Source: Dechloromonas sp. H13
GTDB lineage: Bacteria > Pseudomonadota > Gammaproteobacteria > Burkholderiales > Rhodocyclaceae
Reading direction: 5' to 3'
DNA length: 64,000 nt
NCBI RefSeq assembly: GCF_009469615.1
Contig: NZ_SSXX01000010.1
Coordinates: 1-64,000 of the forward strand
Below are positions 60,015 to 64,000 of this stretch, in pieces. A program made the translations under genes and the position numbers. The number at the start of each line of letters is the position of its first letter. The stretch's first letter is position 1. The notes beneath the pieces are model-generated. The model saw only the letters and a program-made list of their open reading frames with translations, was not told the origin of the DNA and did no database searches.

Positions 60015-62150
60015 TTACTGCTGCTGTTGTTGCTGTGCCACCGCTTCCGGCGCTGCGGCGCCCTCCTCCGCAGCAACTGCCTTCATCGACAGCTTGACGC
60101 GGCCACGGTCGTCGGTTTCGAGAACCTTGACGCGCACAACCTGGCCTTCCTTGACGTAGTCCTCGACCTTGTTGACGCGTTCCTGGGCGATCTGCGAAAT
60201 GTGCAGCAGACCGTCCTTGCCCGGCAATACGGAAACGATGGCGCCGAAATCGAGAATCTTCAGCACGGTGCCTTCGTAGATCTTGCCGATCTCGACTTCC
60301 GCAGTAATCGCGTCGATGCGCGAACGGGCGGCAGCGGCCGCATCGCCGCTGGTGGCAGCGATGGTGATCGTGCCGTCGTCCTGGATGTCGATCGTGGTCC
60401 CGGTTTCTTCGGTCAGTGCACGGATCACGGCGCCGCCCTTGCCGATCACGTCGCGGATCTTTTCCGGATTGATCTTGAAGGTATAGAGACGCGGTGCGTA
60501 GGCCGACATTTCCTCGCGCGGGCCGGCAGCCGACTGCTGCATCAGGTTCAGGATGTGCAGACGCGCTTCCCTGGCCTGCGCCAGCGCGACCTGCATGATT
60601 TCCTTGGTGATGCCCTGGATCTTGATATCCATCTGCAGCGCGGTGATGCCGGTCGTCGAGCCGGCCACCTTGAAGTCCATGTCACCGAGGTGATCTTCGT
60701 CGCCGAGGATGTCGGTCAGCACGGCGAAACGGTTGCCTTCCTTGATCAGGCCCATGGCAATGCCGGCAACGTGCGCCTTGAGCGGCACGCCGGCATCGAG
60801 CAACGCCAGACAGCCGCCGCAGACCGACGCCATCGACGAGGAGCCGTTGGATTCAGTGATTTCCGAAACCAGGCGCATCGAGTAGGAGAAGTCTTCCGGC
60901 TTCGGCAGAACCGCGAGCAGCGCGCGCTTGGCCAGACGGCCATGGCCGACTTCGCGACGCTTCGGCGTACCGACACGACCGCATTCGCCGGTGGCATACG
61001 GCGGCATGTTGTAATGCAGCATGAAGCGGTCGCGGTATTCGCCGGCCAGCGCGTCGATGATCTGCTCGTCGCGATTGGTGCCAAGGGTGGCGACGGCCAG
61101 GGCTTGGGTTTCGCCACGGGTGAACAGCGCCGAACCATGGGTGCGCGGCAGGACGCCGGAGCGCATGGTGATCGGGCGCACGGTGCGGGTGTCGCGCCCG
61201 TCGATGCGCGGCGCGCCGGACAGGATGCGGCCACGCACGATGCTGGCTTCCAACTCGTGGAACAGGTTGCCGACGGTATTTTCGTCCGGCGCAGCTTCAC
61301 CCTGGCACAGGGCGGCGACGACTTCGGCGCGGATTTCCTTGACGGCCTGGCTGCGCGTTTGCTTGACGGTAATGTTGTAGGCCTCTTCCAGCCTGACGCC
61401 ACAGACTTCCTTGATGCGGCCGACCAGGGCTTCGTCGGTAGCCGGCGCCTGCCAATCCCATTCCGGCTTCCCGGCTTCCTCGACCAGCGCGTTGATGGCC
61501 TCGATCGCCTTCTGCATTTCGGTGTGGCCGAAGACGACGGCGCCGAGCATGACGTCTTCCGGCAGTTCCTGGGCTTCCGATTCGACCATCAGCACGGCAG
61601 CTTCGGTACCGGCAACGACCAAGTCGAGCTGGCTGGTCTTGAGCTGGCTCAGGGTCGGGCACAGTACGTACTGGCCGTCGATGTAGCCGACGCGGGCGGC
61701 ACCGATCGGGCCGTTGAAGGGCACGCCGGAAATGGCCAGGGCGGCGGAGGCGCCGATCAGGGCGGGAATATCGGAATCGACTTCCGGATTCAGCGACACC
61801 ACCGTGGCGATGACCTGGACTTCATTGTAGAAACCATCCGGGAACAAGGGGCGGATCGGACGGTCGATCAGGCGGCAAGTCAACGTTTCCTTTTCGGACG
61901 GACGGCCTTCGCGCTTGAAGAACCCGCCGGGAATACGGCCGGCGGCATAGACTTTTTCCTGGTAATCGACGGTCAGCGGGAAGAAATCCTGGCCCGGCTT
62001 GGCATTCTTGGCGGCCACGACGGTGACCAGCACCACGGTTTCCTCCATGGAAACGAGAACTGCACCGCCTGCCTGGCGGGCGATTTCGCCGGTCTCGATG
62101 GTGACCTGATGGGCACCGTAGGCGAAGGTCTTTTTCACGACATTAAACAT
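60015..62150 (-). CDS. pnp: Polyribonucleotide nucleotidyltransferase (PNPase)
   Basis: 711 aa. Two RNase PH domains ([32 protein letters not shown] ... and [21 protein letters not shown]...), a KH domain ([24 protein letters not shown]) and an S1 domain ([30 protein letters not shown]). It degrades RNA 3'-5' phosphorolytically, with RNase E in the degradosome. GAAAGGAAG precedes the ATG. It ends in six Gln, encoded by a short CAG/CAA run. rpsO lies upstream, the usual arrangement. Confidence 0.97.
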   Translation of the reverse strand: MFNVVKKTFAYGAHQVTIETGEIARQAGGAVLVSMEETVVLVTVVAAKNAKPGQDFFPLTVDYQEKVYAAGRIPGGFFKREGRPSEKETLTCRLIDRPIRPLFPDGFYNEVQVIATVVSLNPEVDSDIPALIGASAALAISGVPFNGPIGAARVGYIDGQYVLCPTLSQLKTSQLDLVVAGTEAAVLMVESEAQELPEDVMLGAVVFGHTEMQKAIEAINALVEEAGKPEWDWQAPATDEALVGRIKEVCGVRLEEAYNITVKQTRSQAVKEIRAEVVAALCQGEAAPDENTVGNLFHELEASIVRGRILSGAPRIDGRDTRTVRPITMRSGVLPRTHGSALFTRGETQALAVATLGTNRDEQIIDALAGEYRDRFMLHYNMPPYATGECGRVGTPKRREVGHGRLAKRALLAVLPKPEDFSYSMRLVSEITESNGSSSMASVCGGCLALLDAGVPLKAHVAGIAMGLIKEGNRFAVLTDILGDEDHLGDMDFKVAGSTTGITALQMDIKIQGITKEIMQVALAQAREARLHILNLMQQSAAGPREEMSAYAPRLYTFKINPEKIRDVIGKGGAVIRALTEETGTTIDIQDDGTITIAATSGDAAAAARSRIDAITAEVEIGKIYEGTVLKILDFGAIVSVLPGKDGLLHISQIAQERVNKVEDYVKEGQVVRVKVLETDDRGRVKLSMKAVAAEEGAAAPEAVAQQQQQQ

Positions 62151-62229
62151 GGCTTCCTTTCACTCTCATCACAATTAACAACGATAACAACAACTTACAA
62201 CGACAACAAAAATCTTGGACACAACAAAC
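62151..62229 (-). promoter_or_regulatory. GUU-rich pnp leader with weak promoter-like match
   Basis: The minus strand reads as repeated GTTGT/TTGTT units between the rpsO terminator and the pnp ribosome site, giving a G/U-only leader. TTGTTG (62204-62209) and TATCGT (62181-62186) are 17 bases apart, a possible promoter, but the repetitive sequence makes chance matches likely. The usual RNase III hairpin of enteric pnp leaders is not seen. Confidence 0.3.
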
Positions 62230-62260
62230 AAAAAAGCGGCCGGGATATTTCCGGGCCGCT
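62230..62260 (-). terminator. Rho-independent terminator after rpsO
   Basis: Minus-strand stem AGCGGCCCGGA / TCCCGGCCGCT with a short AT loop followed by TTTTTT. It starts about 20 bases after the rpsO stop and should end most rpsO transcripts before pnp. Confidence 0.85.
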
Positions 62261-62280
62261 CCTTCGGGGCTTCGCCTGCC

Positions 62281-62550
62281 TTACTTGCGCAGACCGAGCC
62301 TGGTAATCAGGGTACGGTAAGAATCGATGTTCTTGCCCTTGAGGTAGTCCAGCAGCTTGCGACGCTGGCTGACCAGGCGCAGCAGACCACGACGCGAGTG
62401 GTGGTCCTTCTTGTGCTCCTTGAAGTGCGGCGTCAGGTCGTTGATGCGTGCCGTCAGCAGCGCGATCTGCACTTCCGGGGAACCGGTGTCGCCCTTGGCG
62501 CGCTGATATTCGGCAACGATGCCGGCCTTCATTTCGGTGGTAAATGCCAT
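62281..62550 (-). CDS. rpsO: 30S ribosomal protein S15
   Basis: 89 aa, standard size. [53 protein letters not shown] is the S15 signature. It binds 16S rRNA in the platform of the small subunit. Start ATG 62550 is preferred over the in-frame TTG six bases upstream. Between truB and pnp, as in most proteobacteria. Confidence 0.97.
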   Translation of the reverse strand: MAFTTEMKAGIVAEYQRAKGDTGSPEVQIALLTARINDLTPHFKEHKKDHHSRRGLLRLVSQRRKLLDYLKGKNIDSYRTLITRLGLRK

Positions 62551-62589
62551 TTTCAAAACCCTCTTTCATGGTGACGACGCCGCCCCGGT

Positions 62590-62617
62590 TTGATAGAGCA
62601 GGCGCCAGATTGAACAA
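62590..62617 (-). promoter_or_regulatory. Candidate rpsO promoter
   Basis: On the minus strand TTGTTC (62612-62617) and TATCAA (62590-62595) are separated by 16 bases, 40 bases before the rpsO start. Partial matches only. Confidence 0.35.
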
Positions 62618-62657
62618 AATTTTCCGCTGGCGACGGAAAGCGGCGAAGTATACCAGC

Positions 62658-63557
62658 TTAAGTTGCCGAATGCACCACCCGCCGCGGCCACAGACGCCCG
62701 TCCGGCCCCGGCTCGCCGATGCCGAGCAGTCGCTCATCGGCATAAACGCGAATCTTTCCGCCCAGGCCGCTCGCCAGATCGACCGGATTGCCGTGAACGA
62801 AGCGATCCGCGGCATCGGCGCCCAGGGCAACCCTGGGCAGGCCCTGCAGCAGCGCATCCACCGCCAGGAGATGCCCTGCCCGTTCGCTTTCATCAAGCGC
62901 CGCCAGTTGATCCAGCGTCACGGCACGGGTGAGGTCGAGGTCGCCGACGACAGTGCGGCGCAGGGCCGCCAGATGGGCGCCGCAGCCCAGCGCCCGGCCG
63001 ATGTCGGCCGCCAGCACGCGAATGTAGGTGCCCTTGCTGCAGGCAACGCGCAAGGTCAGCGTATCCCCGGCGAAAGCCAGGCACTCGATGGCATGGATGT
63101 TCACCGGGCGCGGCGCGCGCTCGACTTCGATGCCCTGCCGCGCGAGTTCGTAAAGCGGCCGGCCATTGCGCTTCAACGCCGAGTGCATGGGCGGAATTTG
63201 CAGGATGGGGCCGGTGAATTGCGGCAGCACCCTGGAAATATCGCTATTTTCGACGTCGACCGCAGCCGTCGCGACAATCTCGCCTTCGGCGTCGCCGGAA
63301 TCGGTCGTCACCCCCAGTTTGAGGACGGCCTCGTAGGTCTTGTCGGCGTCGAGCAGATCGGCGGAGAACTTGGTCGCCTCGCCGAAGCACATGGGCAACA
63401 GGCCGCTGGCGAGCGGATCGAGCGTCCCCGTGTGACCGCCCTTGGCCGCGGAGAACAGCCGGCGCGCCTTCTGCAGGGCGTCGTTGGAAGTCATGCCGTG
63501 CGGCTTGTCGAGCAACAGAACGCCATCGACCTGTTTCCAGGTCTTTTTGACCTGCAT
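62658..63557 (-). CDS. truB: tRNA pseudouridine(55) synthase TruB
   Basis: 299 aa. Motif II GHTGTLDPLASGLLP has the catalytic Asp47; GVLLLDKPHGMTSN is motif I, and a C-terminal PUA-like domain follows (GADAADRFVHGNPVDL). It isomerises U55 of the T-loop of tRNAs. Six bases after rbfA. Confidence 0.96.
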   Translation of the reverse strand: MQVKKTWKQVDGVLLLDKPHGMTSNDALQKARRLFSAAKGGHTGTLDPLASGLLPMCFGEATKFSADLLDADKTYEAVLKLGVTTDSGDAEGEIVATAAVDVENSDISRVLPQFTGPILQIPPMHSALKRNGRPLYELARQGIEVERAPRPVNIHAIECLAFAGDTLTLRVACSKGTYIRVLAADIGRALGCGAHLAALRRTVVGDLDLTRAVTLDQLAALDESERAGHLLAVDALLQGLPRVALGADAADRFVHGNPVDLASGLGGKIRVYADERLLGIGEPGPDGRLWPRRVVHSAT

Positions 63558-63563
63558 GGAAAC

Positions 63564-63932
63564 TCAGTCTTCCGGCGTCTGGTCGCTCAGCGCCGCCGCC
63601 TTGTCGATCAGCTGCGAGAGGCTGGAACCGCGCTCGAGCGAATTGTCGTAGATGAAATGCAACTCGGGCAGCGTGTGAATGTGGATCCGGCGCCCCAGTT
63701 CGCGGCGCAGGAATCCCGAGGCTCGCTTCAGGCCGCGCTGGACGTCTTCCAGATGCTCGGCATCGAGCGTCGTGAAGAAGACCTTGGCGTGGGCGTAATC
63801 CGGCGTCAGCTCGACCGCCGTGAGGCTGATCATGCCGACGCGGGGATCCTTCAGCTCGCTGCGAATCAGATCGGCGAGATCGCGGCGCACCTGCTCCGCG
63901 ACCCGGTCGCTGCGCTGGAAACCCTTCTTCAT
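63564..63932 (-). CDS. rbfA: Ribosome-binding factor A
   Basis: 122 aa, the normal size. KKGFQRSDRVAEQVRRDLADLI, LKDPRVGMISLTAVELTPDYAHAKVFF and the KH-like fold are typical. It binds the immature 30S subunit and helps process 16S rRNA 5' ends. Its ATG overlaps the infB stop by one base (TAATG), so it is translated with infB. Confidence 0.96.
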   Translation of the reverse strand: MKKGFQRSDRVAEQVRRDLADLIRSELKDPRVGMISLTAVELTPDYAHAKVFFTTLDAEHLEDVQRGLKRASGFLRRELGRRIHIHTLPELHFIYDNSLERGSSLSQLIDKAAALSDQTPED

Positions 63933-64000
63933 TACAGACTGCGCGCCACTTCCTGAATTTCGTAGACTTCGAGCTGGTCGCCTTCCTGGATGTCGTTGTT
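63932..64000 (-). CDS. infB: Translation initiation factor IF-2, C-terminal end (5' part beyond window)
   Basis: The last 22 codons read NNDIQEGDQLEVYEIQEVARSL, which matches the C-terminus of IF-2 (domain IV). The gene enters from the right edge. In proteobacteria infB-rbfA-truB-rpsO-pnp is a standard order. Confidence 0.9.
   Translation of the reverse strand, partial: NNDIQEGDQLEVYEIQEVARSL

Noticed and set aside
59811-62306. 831-codon open frame on the plus strand
   Set aside because: Antisense to pnp and dksA; composition follows the complement of these well-recognised genes and no protein family is seen.
1-64000. CRISPR arrays, insertion sequences, phage genes, rRNA
   Set aside because: Looked for spaced direct repeats, transposase or integrase motifs and rRNA signatures; none seen.

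Overview
The window looks like the chromosome of a GC-rich betaproteobacterium, most probably of the Rhodocyclales (Azonexus/Dechloromonas/Zoogloea-like). The evidence is the set of core genes (infB-rbfA-truB-rpsO-pnp, dksA, alaA-hom, an acyl-CoA ligase beside etfB) together with a very large exopolysaccharide (EPS) locus of the exosortase-A (XrtA)-associated type common in that order. No rRNA or other decisive phylogenetic marker is present, so the genus is open. I saw no CRISPR array, insertion sequence or phage gene.

Layout. 1-8.1 kb: the start of etfB and an acyl-CoA ligase (minus strand), a hybrid PAS histidine kinase with an OmpR-type response regulator (plus strand), hom and alaA (minus strand), and a small Mth938-like protein. 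8.1-27.1 kb: a long plus-strand EPS operon with a low-molecular-weight tyrosine phosphatase, export lipoprotein, chain-length protein, tyrosine kinase, outer-membrane protein, ATPase, wecB, polysaccharide deacetylase, FemAB-like protein, four glycosyltransferases, an asparagine-synthase-like amidotransferase, an O-antigen-ligase-like protein and a second deacetylase. 27.2-39.5 kb: a minus-strand operon for a CDP-linked deoxysugar (rfbF, rfbG, epimerase, class III aminotransferase, PIG-L deacetylase, a COG4091 oxidoreductase) plus a pyruvyltransferase, a beta-helix protein, an asparagine synthase without the usual Cys2, and a DUF4038 protein. 39.7-46 kb: a minus-strand operon with acyl carrier protein, two alpha/beta hydrolases, a GNAT/FemAB-like protein, glycosyltransferase, flippase and TPR protein. 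46.1-52.9 kb: plus strand, with the exosortase-associated acyl ligase and PLP decarboxylase, the priming sugar transferase, a nucleotide-sugar dehydrogenase and a lytic transglycosylase. 53.2-58.9 kb: minus strand, with an acyltransferase remnant, an intact acyltransferase, a GT39-like protein, a polytopic membrane protein, a small EamA/SMR-like protein and a HAD-UbiA fusion resembling decaprenyl-phosphate phosphoribosyltransferase. 59.2-64 kb: tRNA-Arg, tRNA-Pro, dksA, pnp, rpsO, truB, rbfA and the 3' end of infB.

How it works together (inference): the priming transferase loads a sugar phosphate on undecaprenyl phosphate. The glycosyltransferases use UDP-ManNAc (WecB), a UDP-uronic acid (dehydrogenase) and the CDP-deoxysugar. 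The flippase moves the repeat unit across the membrane. The chain-length protein, kinase, lipoprotein and outer-membrane protein polymerise and export it. Deacetylases, pyruvyl- and acyltransferases decorate it. The ligase-ACP-decarboxylase module probably makes a tethered acyl or amine substituent. Exosortase itself and PEP-CTERM substrates are absent from the window, although nearly all their usual companion families are here.

Family names are from recognition of sequence hallmarks by eye; no database search was run.
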